Shown here piece by piece: positions 1-11,146 of a stretch of DNA of 64,000 nt (its first letter is position 1; the number at the start of each line of letters is the position of its first letter). A program made the translations under genes and the position numbers. The stretch comes from Ceratotherium simum simum (lineage: Eukaryota > Chordata > Mammalia > Perissodactyla > Rhinocerotidae): contig NW_004454182.1 in NCBI RefSeq assembly GCF_000283155.1, positions 6,997,000 to 7,060,999 on the forward strand, written 5' to 3'. The notes below the pieces were generated by a model. It was not told the DNA's origin and searched no databases. It was given only the letters and a program-made list of their open reading frames with translations.

Positions 1-2499
1 TCTCTATAGTGTATCTGAAAGAAAACTTGTTTTTTTCTTCTGTCATCTTAAAAATATTTGTAGTAACGCTTGTCTAGGTCTTGAATTGTGGCCAATTTTT
101 ACTGAAGCAGTAGTTATGATTTCGTAGAGGCAACTGGCTAGATAATAAACGCTGGCTCCTGCAAGATTTTTTTCCTCATTTCTTTTCTTATTTCATGCAA
201 TCATTTCCAAAAAGGGCCGGCCGATTGTATTTCTTCATCTGAGGTCCCTGATGTGGATGGACACACGATGGGGCCTTTTGCAGCATTTAGGGCAAACCAC
301 TTGGCTGAGCTGTCAAGTCAATGCGAGGGTAATCAGCAGATTTATCTGAGGAAATGTATTTATGGTACTAAATGGCTGTTCTAAATGGGGCCATTATCTG
401 GCCTTTTCGCTGTTGCTATAAACCTCCCTCCAGAACGTGCATACCCACAACAGGTCCATCATGCTTCCCGGACATGACTTCAAGACAATATTTATGCTAG
501 TTCCAGTCAATGCACATGTATGAGTGGGTCATTTCAGTAACGTTTCTTGAATGCTTAGGCACAAACTCAACGCCAGAGGCTTTATTAAACATTTCCAGGG
601 CAATCAAAGGTAGAAAGAGGAGGAAAAGCAGAGGTTTGTTGAATAGTCAATGGAAAGTAGGGGTTGAAATGCAATCCTAAATTATTCATGGTTTGGTATA
701 AGCCAAGGAGAAATCATAACTATACATCCTGGAGTCACTTCAAAGGACACCATCTTTCTTCTGGACCTGGGGGTGCCCTCTCCACCAGAGTTCAGTGAGA
801 AAAAGCCCAGCTGAGTGGGGAACTGCCAGGAAAACATCTGCAAGGAACAGAAGGCTGAAATCTCTTGGGCTGAGCCCCTCAGAAGGCCTTGGATAGCTGC
901 ACCTCCATCAACATAGAAACTCTTGATTTCCATGATTCTGGACCCCACTCTGCAAATACACTCTGAAACACAGCTGCTTTGAGATTTCTTAGAGAATGTC
1001 TATGCCAAACCCCAAAATACCCTTTCCATATGTTCTTGTTTTGCTTACCCACCTCTAAAGCTTGTACAACAGAAATGGGAACAGATTCTTAAAGAATGTA
1101 CCAGTTTTTATTTATTTAAAAAAACTAATCTTGTGTATATAGGGATAAGCATGTATATACAGAAATGCAGCAAATATCCATGTAGTTAGGTGCCTCCAAC
1201 ACCCGATATCTATATATGTTTAATGAGAAGGGGAAATTACTATTTTAAAAAACTAAATTACTAAAGAATTTTCACATTCTAGGGGAAAAACATTACTTAA
1301 ATTGCTTAAGAAACATGTATGGGCCATTTGGTCTGGAAAGACGAGGCCCTTGTCCAGTCTACAAGTGTCAGGATTAGGTAGGGGAGAGTGGGCAGTGAGA
1401 GAGAGAAGTAAATTGCTCTGCTTAATAAAGTAAGAGGATGTAGGCACGGTCTTCTCGAAGTTCAAGAGGAAAAAGGTTTTGTGGGCCTGGAAGATGGAAA
1501 GAAGAGCAGCTATGGAAGAGAAGGATCTAGAAAAGAAGAGAAGCCTGAGAAAACGTGATGGCAGGCACAGACAGTGAGAAGGACAGCCAGTGAGAAGGAC
1601 CCTGTGGAAGGGATGGTGAAGGGACTTGAGGACTGTGATGTTTAATATTTAGTTGAAGTCATAGACTATTCTGAGCAGCACTGTAGAGTCTTCTTGGGCC
1701 CTAATTCATCAGATTCTGATGTTATTGGTATTGTGGGGAAGGAGAGAGAGCCACGTCTGGGGTGAGCAAAGCAATATGGGAAGAGGGAGCAGCCTTAGGA
1801 AGTGAGAAGATGGAGAGGTCACTCAGATTCAGGAAAAGCAGGAATCTGTAACAAGAAATGACTTGGGGAATATAAGCCTGCATCCCCTACCCCCAAATCT
1901 GGGGGAGTCATCAGAAATCTTGGTGAGGCCATGAACGTTCTATAGCCAGAGCCTGGCATAGGGCCTCAAGTGAGTTTGTTTGGCTATTAAACAAAAAGGG
2001 TGATTGCAGAAGATTGGAGGGCTTAGGAGCATCCAGGCAGCTGACACTGGGTTGCAATTATGCACAATTATGTGTATGGCTCAAAAGGAAAGAAACTTTT
2101 GTGATTCATCATTTCCAGAATTGCTGTTCTGAGTCTTCATCGGGCACCAAGTCAACTTACGGCCCATGATGCATTTTTATTTCTTGGGCTTTCTAAAATG
2201 GCTTTCCATTTTTTTTGCTTGCTACAAAGAAGAGAGCCTCTGGTAGACACAATTCCTTCTTTTTAATTCCTTCAATTAATGGGGTGCTAGTTTCTTGTGT
2301 TCTCTAATTGAAGCCATTTTTCCTTCTTTCACAGGCACAACACATAATTGCCCCATATATGGAGAAAGGCCAAATGGGAACCAACAATTATATTGTTTTC
2401 AAAGTGGAAGTGGTTTTATAGGCTTTTCACACTATAAAAGGAATTTTTTTTAAGAAATTTTCTTTTAAAATCAGACAATACAGAAACCTAAAGATGAAA
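1..2499. other. No recognised feature (unique-looking DNA)
   Basis: About 2.5 kb of mixed composition with no repeat family or gene I can name. Open frames are short and unrelated to known proteins. A gggccggccg string near 214 resembles an ERE head but the following bases do not match. The short unit cagtgagaaggac occurs twice around 1570-1600. Confidence 0.5.
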
Positions 2500-2800
2500 A
2501 TAAAAATACCTGATTTCCTACCACACAGCTTTTTTATTTTACAAAAATTCTAAAATAGATGGTGCACAGTTGTGTAATTGGCTTCATTTTTCTGTAGCTC
2601 TATATTATGAATATCTTTCCATGTCAATAAACATGGAGCATGATTTTAAATGGTTGTGTAGTATTCTATTGGATAAATTCCCTTAATTTATTTAGCTACT
2701 CTCTCATTTTTTGACATTTTAGAAGCCAAAAAGGGACAAATGGCCTTTTACCAACATTTTTGCACACTTGTCCAACTGTTTCCTGGGGGGTACATTCTAG
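2500..2800 (-). mobile_element. Old L1 3' end fragment (L1M/L1ME type)
   Basis: Reads as the reverse complement of an ancient L1 3' region: phrases such as ttgtgtagtattctattgga, then a tttatttagctactc block, a ttgacattttagaagcc block and a final tctagaagtgagaag block occur in the usual order for such elements. Highly diverged, without poly-A or TSD. The subfamily cannot be fixed by eye. Confidence 0.6.
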
Positions 2801-2814
2801 AAGTGAGAAGTATT

Positions 2815-2945
2815 CACTAATTCATTAACACGTGTATTGAGTGCCCGTTAACGCACGTCTCTATTGACCCTGGGAATACGACGATCAACATGGGCACGGT
2901 CCCTCCTTCAGATCTGTTAGTCTGGTAGAGAATTTAGGTATTAAG
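2815..2945 (-). mobile_element. L2 3' end fragment
   Basis: Reverse complement of the L2 3' end: an attcattaacacgtgtattga block followed by a degenerate gagtgcccgt/ccctgggaatacgacgatcaa block. L2 is an old mammalian CR1-like LINE. This copy is diverged and lacks clear edges. Confidence 0.6.
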
Positions 2946-3747
2946 AAATTACAAGGTAATTACAAGGAAGTACAAGGTATTTTGGTTCAAAGGAAATGCA
3001 CTTTTAAAAAGGCTCTTGCTACATAGCTAATTGCTCCCCCAGCAACCTTGTGCTCATGTGTCTCCCCCCAGCAGGTCTGCAAGCACCTGTGTCCTTACTT
3101 CCTTAGGCAGCCTAGTGAACCCACATTCTTTTTAATCTTTGCCAATCCCAAAGACCAAAATTGCTTCTCATTGTTGTGTTCATAGCAATTAATTACATAC
3201 ATAGGTTTCTGGTTACTTTTCTATTATTCTGTCCATTTGTAAGAAGACACTTAGCAACCCTACCTTCATGTGTGTACGCTTTCAAAATGCTAATTGCTGA
3301 ATTTCCAAAAAGTATCCTTAAATTTTATACCTCGAGCAAATTGTTGAGAAGTTGAAGTTGGTCTCTTGTATCTTCCTTTACCCAAACCGCCCAGACTTCA
3401 CTGTGCTCCAAGGCATGCAACCCTCATGTTTCTTTCCATCCCTGCAGGGGCTGCTCTCAGCCCTACTTTCCCTAAGTAATACCCGCCACTGCTTCGGAGA
3501 GCTTGGAGGAGGCCGTCTCACTAATGCATACCTGTTGGTGACTCTCTCTGCACAGAATGCATCCGTACGGAAGACTTCGGGTGGGTGGAAAGAGGGGATG
3601 AAAAGGGTAAAGGACTTAAGTAATGATCCAGTCTAGAAGAACCTGGAGATGCCGGTAAATCCCACAACAGGCTTATTTAACCATTTACTGGGCTACAGGC
3701 ATATTAAGCATTTCTGTTCTGCAAATCAATCTCAGAAATAAAATGCC
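2946..3747. other. No recognised feature
   Basis: Unique-looking sequence. A 94-codon forward frame at 3352-3636 has no recognisable motif and no splice or conservation support, so I do not call a gene. Confidence 0.45.
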
Positions 3748-3825
3748 ATTCATTCATTCAGTCGACTAGGATTTATCGAGCTCCTCATCTGTGCAAGGCC
3801 TCTGTGTCTGAGGATACAATGTGCG
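3748..3825 (-). mobile_element. L2 3' end fragment
   Basis: cattcattcattcagtcgac followed by ggatttatcgagctcctc and a gtgcaaggcctctgtgtctg block is the reverse-complement L2 terminus (repeated ATTC ends, then the 'last-exon' style L2 tail). Short and diverged. Confidence 0.55.
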
Positions 3826-5615
3826 TATATAATTATATGAAGATCACAAATTATTATATATTTTAGCTATTGTTACATCAGTGGACCGGCAGACTTGGAA
3901 AGTCATCTTCCAATAGGTGGGGTTGGCAGGTCCCACCAAAAAGTGAACAGTTCATTGTATCGATCTTCAGGGTCTATACGGTGAATCCCTCACTGGGAAA
4001 ACCAGACCTGAGTGGCAGAGCACCTGGGGAGCCGGGCTTTCCTCAGTATCAAGGAATAGACCAGTTCCTGAGTAACCTGAATTAAGAAGGCACCTAGCAC
4101 ACAAGACAGCCCTGGTGCCTGCAGAGTTGCACAGTCCTATGGAGTGAGAATATCACCATTTTAAGATCAGAAATCTGTCTCTGGGAAATCTGATTTTTGC
4201 ATACTACTGATATTTTCTGGTGTATTTTGTTTTTGCTTTGCTTTGTCAATGCCCTTTTGAAAATGCCAGCTGGTCTCCTTTGTACTAAGAGACACCAAGA
4301 AAAGGGACTTTTGTGCATGCTCGTTTGACTACTCTTTTTGGGGGATGGAGGGGCTGGGCACAGTGTGGATTACTGGAAGAATCAAAGCCACGTGGCTATG
4401 GTGGGATTTCCTCTTCCCCACACAGTAAGTCTTTTTCCTCCTCCTCCTTCTTTTCCTCCTCCTCCTTTTTTAATCTCTCCCCCCACCCCTTTCTAATCCA
4501 TAGCTCAGTGACAAGCTGAGAAGTGGCCAGCTCTTCTGAGACTCCATCAAGAAACTATGCAGAACAGGAAGCTTGACCCTAAACCCGGGAGCTGCCACCT
4601 CTGATCATCCTCTGATAGTGCAGAGGGGCACCCAGCTCTTCCTGAATTTTTACACTTCAGTGGGGGAATCACATCATCCTTTGATTTAATTATAGGAGAG
4701 TTTCATTCTTTCAGCACAAGAAATCTTTACCAAGATAGGGCCCAGTGAGAAAATATAGAGGATGTTCTTAGCAGACCTGATATCTGGAACCCTGAGCTAC
4801 ATCTGAAGAGCAGTGTCTCAGGTTTTTAGTTAATTTCAATATCATTCCTGTATTATTATAATTTTCCTTGTGTTTTTGTAAATGAATTTTTCATGGATGA
4901 TTGGGTGATTTGTGCTCTGACTTGGACAGGAAAGATTTGGGTCTTTGTCTGCACAGGAACCACACAGAACACCCAAGCCTGAAGCAAATCAACGCAAAGA
5001 TAAACCTAACCCTGGGCAAGTGATTTATAATGGCTCTGCTGACAGACGGGCAGCACGCACACGGCCATTCAGACCAGCACTGGGTGAGAGGGGGAGGGAC
5101 GAATCAAACCAGGGCCCCAGCTTTGTTGTCAGTGTTGGAAACAAATTGTTGGGGTTCAGAAAAAGATTCAGTGGTGTGCGAGTTATTGTAGCTTGACAAT
5201 CCTCATTATTTGTTTATTGACTTTTATTTTTAGACTTTAAAAATGTTTCCATCGTTAACCCCTCTGGGCACATGTACAGTGGCAATAAAGTTACACAACC
5301 AGCAAGCTGACAACAGCCAGCCAGAGAGCCAGCTCCTGAAATTGTTTAAAATCAACCTCGCTGTCACTTTCTCTCAGATCAAATCTAGAGTAAATATCCA
5401 TATTCTTTGCTCTCTGTCACTAAAGGTCAGAATACACATTGGATATAGGAGGCCGGCAGCGTTAAGTGCAATTTAGAACTGAAACTTGGTCTATAGCACA
5501 GCCAAAAAGGAGAGCAAAGCCCTCCCTGAAAGTTTGCTTATTGATTTTTGAGGGCTGGCAGTTGGAACCCGCATGCATAGTACCAGAGAGTAATGAAGGT
5601 GAGACCCAGGAAATC
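3826..5615. other. Mostly unique DNA with one pyrimidine tract
   Basis: No gene or transposon recognised. The only clear structure is the cct/ctt tract at 4434-4478, listed separately. Confidence 0.45.
4434..4478. repeat. Pyrimidine-rich low-complexity tract
   Basis: Runs of cctcctcctcc and cttttcctcctcctcc form an imperfect (TCC)n homopyrimidine stretch. It is simple sequence and accounts for the serine-rich open frame seen there. Confidence 0.8.
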
Positions 5616-6262
5616 AGAGGCCCAGGTACAAGTCTGCACCTTACTAGCCATGCAGCTGTAGGGGAGGAAGACAATTCCCTACCCTCTAGGTCCTTCTGGC
5701 TGGTCTAAGAATTAAATTGACATGAGACAGAATAACAGGAGAAAAATCAAACAAAGTTTAATAACATGTATACATGGGAGAAACCCAGGAAAGCTGAGTA
5801 ACTCACCGGAATGTCCAAAGCCACTGCCTTAAATATCATCTTCAGCTAAGGACAAAGGAGGATGTTGAGCGTAGTGGTTTGGGACTTCTGAGGGGAGGAA
5901 GGCAATTCACATGGAGATGGAAATGCAAATGTTTGATAAACAAGTGTTTGCTGGGCCATCTATAGACAAGGGACCGGATAGACAGAACTTTGATAAAAAT
6001 GGGCTTGCTGGTGCCTTTCTATCACACCTAGTTTATATTATACTATATTTATCTTATGGTATTAGCTCCTTCCTGGAATAGGCCTTCTGTCTTAAATTCT
6101 TTTAGGCAGTTAGGGGGAAGGTCAAAGTTTCTTTCAGAGTCTTTTGTCTTTAAAAATAATCGAGACACATTTTGGGGTGGCCAGTTCTGATCCCCCACAC
6201 AAACTTGAGCAAGTCAGCCTCACAGAGACTCAATTCTTCATCTGAAAAAACAGAGGAATTAG
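5616..6262 (+). mobile_element. MIR SINE split by an LTR insertion
   Basis: The left part (5616-5656) carries a MIR-like caccttactagccatgcag block. The right part (6200-6262) resumes with cttgagcaagtcagcctc and ctcaattcttcatctgaaaa, the next MIR core segments. The intervening 543 bp are an antisense LTR. The MIR therefore predates the LTR. TSD bases at the junction (cagc versus caaa) are not identical, as expected for an older insertion. Confidence 0.65.
5657..6199 (-). mobile_element. Solo ERV1-like LTR, family copy 1 (reverse)
   Basis: Starts with tg (tgtaggggaggaag) and ends with ca (gatcccccaca), i.e. a TG...CA LTR read backwards. It shares long colinear similarity with the LTRs at 14944, 16619 and 59674, for example the aataacatgtatacatggga and caattcacatggaga blocks also present in the 59674 copy. 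No gag, pol or env sequence is attached, so it is a solo LTR left by LTR-LTR recombination. Class is inferred from the 4-bp TSDs of its relatives. Confidence 0.8.
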
Positions 6263-6279
6263 TGTGGGGGTGAGGGGAA

Positions 6280-6600
6280 CTCATCATTCATCCGATGCAT
6301 TTTTATTGGGTCCATCTGTGTGCTAGAAATTGTGTTAAGAACTGTGCATACAGTTGCTAACAACAGAAATAGAGACCCTGCCTTCTCGGTCATGTTGGTG
6401 ACATGGAGAAGTGAATAGACAGCAGTAACAGTGCGATAACTATGGTAGGACGGGAGAAATTCAGGATGCCACGGCCCCCAACACCCAGAAGGGGTTCAGG
6501 ACAGCCTTCCAGGAGCAAGTCTTCTGGGCTGAAACCTAAAAGTTGAATCAGGGGTGGCCAGGCTTTGGCAGGGAAAGTGTCCCATGTGCAGAGGAGAGGA
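6280..6600 (-). mobile_element. L2 fragment
   Basis: Reverse-complement L2: a gcatttttattgggtcc / tgtgtgctagaaattgtgtt block, a gagaccctgccttctcggtc block, then a caggacagccttccagg / gggctgaaacctaaaagttg block, in normal reverse L2 order. Diverged. Confidence 0.6.
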
Positions 6601-6664
6601 CTGGGGGTGCCTCGGCCCCAAATCTGCAGTCCTGGTAGATGGAGGGTAGACCAACGATTCCTGC

Positions 6665-7085
6665 CTCACCCCAGCGTCAAAACTGACTTTAACGGAGCCA
6701 TTTTAAGATGGAGTCAGAGCTGCCTTTCCAGAGAAACCACCTTGGTGTCTTGAACCTTGCACTAGGCCGAATCTTTGGACAAAAATTGTTTTACAAGCAA
6801 TTGTTTGAGAAGTCAGCAGGAGAACGGACATCCTGATCACAAGACTGAGGATTGTGGACTCTGAAGATAGATCAGTAGCCAAGACTAGCGCTCTGCCTCT
6901 AATTCCAATTAACGTTCTTTGTAATACAATCTCCCTTCTTTGCCTTTAAAAGTCCCTGATTTTTACTCCCTAGCGGGATGCTTTTTAGCTTTCTACTTGA
7001 ATCTGTGCTTTTGGAATTACAATTCTTTGATCACAAATAAAGCTTTGCTCTTAAACCGGTTTCTGTTTTTGAAGGTTGATACCGG
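6665..7085 (+). mobile_element. LTR-like element (family unknown)
   Basis: Has the layout of an LTR: an agccattttaagatgga block near the start, a TATA-like gcctttaaaag near 6945, a polyadenylation signal in acaaataaagctttgctctt (about 7034), and a short R/U5-like end. The terminal TG/CA and TSD are not clear. I infer a retroviral LTR, but a non-LTR identity is possible. Confidence 0.45.
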
Positions 7086-7110
7086 CTTCTCCCAGTCCTC
7101 TGCACCCTCA

Positions 7111-7158
7111 GGCCAGAGGCACTGGGCTTCTTCGCGGGGGAGCCCCAGTGCCCTGGCC
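7111..7158. other. GC-rich inverted repeat (hairpin)
   Basis: Two 18-nt arms (7111-7128 and 7141-7158) can pair with 17 base pairs and one bulged base on each arm, leaving a 12-nt loop (tcttcgcggggg). The arms are ggccagaggcactgggct and agccccagtgccctggcc. No T-run follows, and no role is evident. Confidence 0.7.
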
Positions 7159-7479
7159 CTCGCCTGTGGGCCTGTTCTAAGGTCGCCCCGCCTTTAAGTT
7201 GAGATTTAAAGGGCACACGGAGCGTTGCCCAGGTGAGCAGGGGGGCCCGGCCCAGGCCTGGGCTGCAGCCACCAGCGTCTCAAAGGCCTTGTGGCCTCCG
7301 TGGGGCTGGGCAGTTCAGTGGTGACCTGACAGATGAAACCCTAAATGTCTGGTGGTTCTGTTAGTTGTTTTGGGGATCTGTTATTTGACATAAGTGATTT
7401 AGTTTCTCTCTTAGGTCCAGAAGATATTTTTGGACAATTTAGAAGAGCTTGCATGACCTAACAAAATACCCATTGACCT

Positions 7480-8925
7480 GGCTGGGGAACCACTTCAGTG
7501 GCCCTGAGGCCATATTTAACAACTCCCTGGCCCCTCAACTCTGTCGCCCCTACCCACCCATGACCCCTCCCTTTCCTCCTTAACTGGCTGAGACCCCACA
7601 GTCCCTGTCAGGGGCTCTCCCTTGCATATCCCAGCTCCCTTTCTCTTCTCTTCCTTTCTTTGAACTGACCTCACATCCTCCTACCCTGGTCATGTCCAAT
7701 TCTCCAACAACAACACGCAGCTGGAAATGGCTGGAGAAACACAACCATGCTGCTGGCCGTGCTTGAAAGCCCTGGTCAGGAACCTCCAGTGGGCCAGGGA
7801 GCCTGTCACCTGTCCTGTGAGTTCACTCCCCCTCATTTTGATGGCTGTTTTGCAAATAGTCCCCCTCCCAGATCCCCAAAACCTCTTCTGTGCATCTGAT
7901 GGAGACATCCAGAAGAGAAGTCCCATAAGTGCCACCCTACATCCACACACCTACCCACGAACTTCACCCTTGCCCCTGTTAATCTGGGTGAGCTGTGGGT
8001 GTGCCTATCTCAGGCCAATCTCTCATTTGTATCCTAAATCCACTCTTCTCACTGTTTAAGAACATCATTCCAACAACAGCCCCTCTCTCTCTTGCATCAC
8101 CAACTTTTCCTTTTCCGTTAGACCATTCATCCCACCAGCGTACAAACACTCTTTACATCTTAAAAAAATAAAATAAAGCAAACCACGTGTTCTTCCCAGC
8201 CTCCACCTCAATTCTCCACTCCCTCCCATTTACAGCAAAACTTCTCGGAAGAGTTTTCTCCGGGACCTGTCTCCAGATCCAATCCGTAATCAGATCCTGT
8301 TGGTTCTACCTTCAAAATGTACCCATAATATGACATCTCACTGCCTACCACCTCTGCTGCCGATACCTAGGTCCAAACCACTGTCACCTCTTGCCTGGAT
8401 TATTGCAATAGCCTCCTGACTGTTTCCCTGCATCCAGCCCTGCTCTCTTCAGCAGAGAAAGGCGCTCCTCTGCTCAAAGCCTCCAGTGGCTTCCCATTTA
8501 CACTCAGAGTGGAAGCCTCGTGTGAGTAAAAAGCCTTACATGACCCTCACAGCCTCCCCCCACCACTGTGATGCTATCTCCTGACCCCTATCCCATCCTC
8601 GTGCCTGAGCCCCAGCCACAATGCTCCCCACTGTAATGCTCTTTCCCCACCAGGCCACATCTCACCCCTTCCCCTCCTTCAGGTCTCTGCTTCAATGTCC
8701 CCTCATCAGGGCAGCCTTCACCAATGAGCCTATTTCAGGTTGCCTCATTTCCTAATCCTCTCCCCTGCTGCATTTTTTTCCATGGGCTTTATCACCATCT
8801 GACATACCATGTATTTTCTTTTTCACTTTATTGCATTTCTCCCCCACTAGAATACAAGCTCTGTGAGAGCAGGACTTTTTAATTTGTTTTTGCACGACTT
8901 TATCTTCAGTAGGAGATAGCGCAAT
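7480..8925 (+). mobile_element. Long L2 (LINE2) fragment
   Basis: Forward L2. The best-supported part (8215-8925) has cagcaaaacttctcgga, gttggttctaccttcaaaa, ggattattgcaatagcctcc, tgctcaaagcctccagtgg, tcaggtctctgcttcaatgt and ccactagaatacaagctctg, in the order of the L2 3' half. The reverse-transcriptase core normally lying between the first two blocks is deleted. The part upstream of about 8090 is a weaker match. No intact frame remains. Confidence 0.75.
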
Positions 8926-9074
8926 CGCTCCAGGAATTGCAGATAATATTGTCGGTATTATTATGATGATGCTCCCAGGAAGACAACTGGAAGAGCTAGC
9001 AGTAAGTCTAGTTAACCCGCTTTACAAATATGAGAATGTAGAAATGTGAGCCAGGCTGAGCTGCAAAGATGCCT

Positions 9075-9570
9075 CTCCAATGAGCTACAACTCCTGACGT
9101 CCACGCCTTCATATAGTCCCATCCCCTTGAATCTGGTTTGACCCTACTGAGCTCCAAGGCTGGGTCAGAAGCAACTTCTGCTGCACTCTGTTGGATGGCA
9201 TGCTCTTGGGGAAGGCACTGCCAGAAGGAAGTTCTACTACCCTGAGATTGCTGCGTTGTGAGGAGACTCAAGCTAGCCAGGTGGAGAGGCTGTGGGGAGA
9301 GAGAGGCAACCAGCCAGCCCCCAGATGTTCCAGTCCTCCCAGCCTAGGCACATGTCATGTGACTCAAGAAGCCTTCTTGACATCCAGTCAAGTGCCATCC
9401 AGTGACCCCAGCCCCAACCAACATCTGATTACAACTGCATGAGAGATCCCACGGGAGAATCACCTAGCTGAACCCAGCCAAGCCACTGAACCATGAGAGA
9501 GAAAACTACATTGTTGTTCCAATTCACTATGTTTGGGAACGGTTGGTTACACAGCAATAGATAACTAGAA
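9075..9570 (+). mobile_element. MLT1-type MaLR LTR
   Basis: Ends with the typical MaLR terminus ggttacacagcaatagataa ctagaa. Upstream are caaccaacatctgattacaa, ctgcatgagaga and actgaaccatgagaga blocks seen in the MLT1C/D group. Non-autonomous, ancient LTR of the ERVL-MaLR class. The start is approximate. Confidence 0.75.
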
Positions 9571-10220
9571 AGGGGACATCCTTAAAGGCAGCCCCTCCTA
9601 GTGCCTGGAGTGCAGTCAGATTTGCCAAGGCCGCTCAGCATAGGTGTGCTCTGCTTAAAGAAACTCCAACATGAGAAATTTTGTTTAAAAGAAATAAATT
9701 AAGGCCTTATAAAACCATTGTCTTATTATAAGTGCACCTTCCAAGGTATTTGTAAGCATTCGTGAAGAGGGAAATAGCTACTTACCAGAAACTTATGAGC
9801 AGAAAAACAGGAAGAAAAATGTTGGAAATAACTACCTTTTAAAGATAATTCAGTACCAAAGTAAAGCATCCTAGAATTTATAGTGTAAGTAAATGAGATA
9901 ATTATGCAATGACCAAAATTGAATTCACGCATAACCTTTTAGGAACAAACACTGATGTTAGATGTCATTAAGTATACTTGTACTTCAAAAGTTAAATCTC
10001 ATAACCACAGTAATCCAGGTCGCTTCAACCCCCCACCTGCTTTAGCCTTGATTAACCAGCCTAGGATACAACCAAGGAAAAACAGAATTGAAAACTGAAT
10101 TTCCCAGGCTGGTGGTCTACCGAGCCCCACTTTGCCAGACAGCTGGCAAAGGTCTACTTTCTCTAACACCTCTGAAGAGGAGCTTCTACTGTTTATGCAA
10201 AGTTGAATGATGCAGTATTT
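9571..10220. other. No recognised feature
   Basis: AT-rich unique-looking DNA between the MLT1 and the direct repeat that begins at 10221. Nothing identified. Confidence 0.45.
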
Positions 10221-10333
10221 CAATAAGAAGATTCATTAACTCACAAACCTGTCCAAATGTGTTGTGAGTAAAATAAAGTTACATGCTTTTAGATATTATG
10301 GAAGATTACTGAAGATTTAGAAAATATTTACCA
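10221..10333. repeat. Direct repeat copy 1 (unclassified)
   Basis: Starts caataagaagattcattaac and ends near aaaatatttacc. A diverged second copy is at 10677-10781, about 345 bp downstream. Shared colinear blocks include caataagaagat, aaatgtgt, gagtaaaat/gagtaaaatt, gaagattta and atatttac. It matches no repeat family I recognise. Confidence 0.7.
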
Positions 10334-10676
10334 TTTTTGTTTTTAAACCAGGTTTGTAAACCAAAGAATTTGCCCAATTTTGGATTCTCACCAAAGCATC
10401 AGAATACAACAGAACTGTAGAAGAAAGAATAGCATTCAATTCAGGACTAGAAAAAGAACTACTTACTCCCCCAGGGAAGCCTTGTTGGTGTGTGGGTGGG
10501 AGAGCATTGAGGGCCCCTGGCTGAGCACAGTTCTGATGAGCGCACAGTGGGAATAAATCAGACGGTGTTAATATTCTGATAGAGAAGTGGACTGCAGGCT
10601 GGCCTGTTCTGTGGCTGGGAAAGAGTGAAATATAGCATTCTTTGATGTTTTTATTTAAGGCTTTTGCTCAATAATT

Positions 10677-10781
10677 CAATAAGAAGATCCGTTAACCCAC
10701 GAAACCATCAAAATGTGTCAGGAGTAGAGTAAAATTACACGCTTGTTAGACATTATTGAAGATTTAGGGAATATTTACATT
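10677..10781. repeat. Direct repeat copy 2 (unclassified)
   Basis: Partner of 10221-10333 in the same orientation: caataagaagatccgttaac, ccatcaaaatgtgtc, agtaaaattacacgcttg and attgaagatttagg. By eye roughly 75-80 percent identical with small indels, so the duplication is old or these are two insertions of an unnamed element. Confidence 0.7.
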
Positions 10782-10925
10782 TTGTGTTAATTGGCATTTA
10801 CCTATAATCAAAGGGGGGTTGAACAAGCCCTCCACATGGGCAGTGCATGAATGAGAAGAAAATAGAGGTGAGTGAAATTTATGAGAAGTGGGATTTTCTT
10901 CCTTACTAGATTGTTGTTTACTTTT

Positions 10926-11132
10926 TTTTGTTAATAATTTTATTTATTTATTTTTCCCCCCAAAGCTCCAGTAGATAGTTGTATGTCATAGCTGCACATC
11001 CTTCTAGTTGCTGTATGTGGGACGCAGCCTCAGCATGGTGGGAGAAGCAATGCGTCGGTGCGCGCCTGGGATCCGAACCCGGGCAGCCAGCAGCAGAGCG
11101 CGCACTTAACCGCTAAGCCACGGGGCCGGCCC
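10926..11132 (-). mobile_element. ERE SINE, 'gacatacaac' tail type
   Basis: Reverse ERE: the poly-T side is at the left, tcctagttgctgtatgt-like body, gggatccgaacccgggc (B box) and cttaaccgctaagccacggg (A box) toward the right end ggggccggccc. Perfect 14-bp TSD tgttgtttactttt at 10912-10925 and 11133-11146. The perfect TSD and low divergence suggest a fairly young copy. Confidence 0.95.
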
Positions 11133-11146
11133 TGTTGTTTACTTTT

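Noticed and set aside
214..224. gggccggccg as the head of an ERE
   Set aside because: The following bases lack the A box, B box and body; only the first ten bases match.
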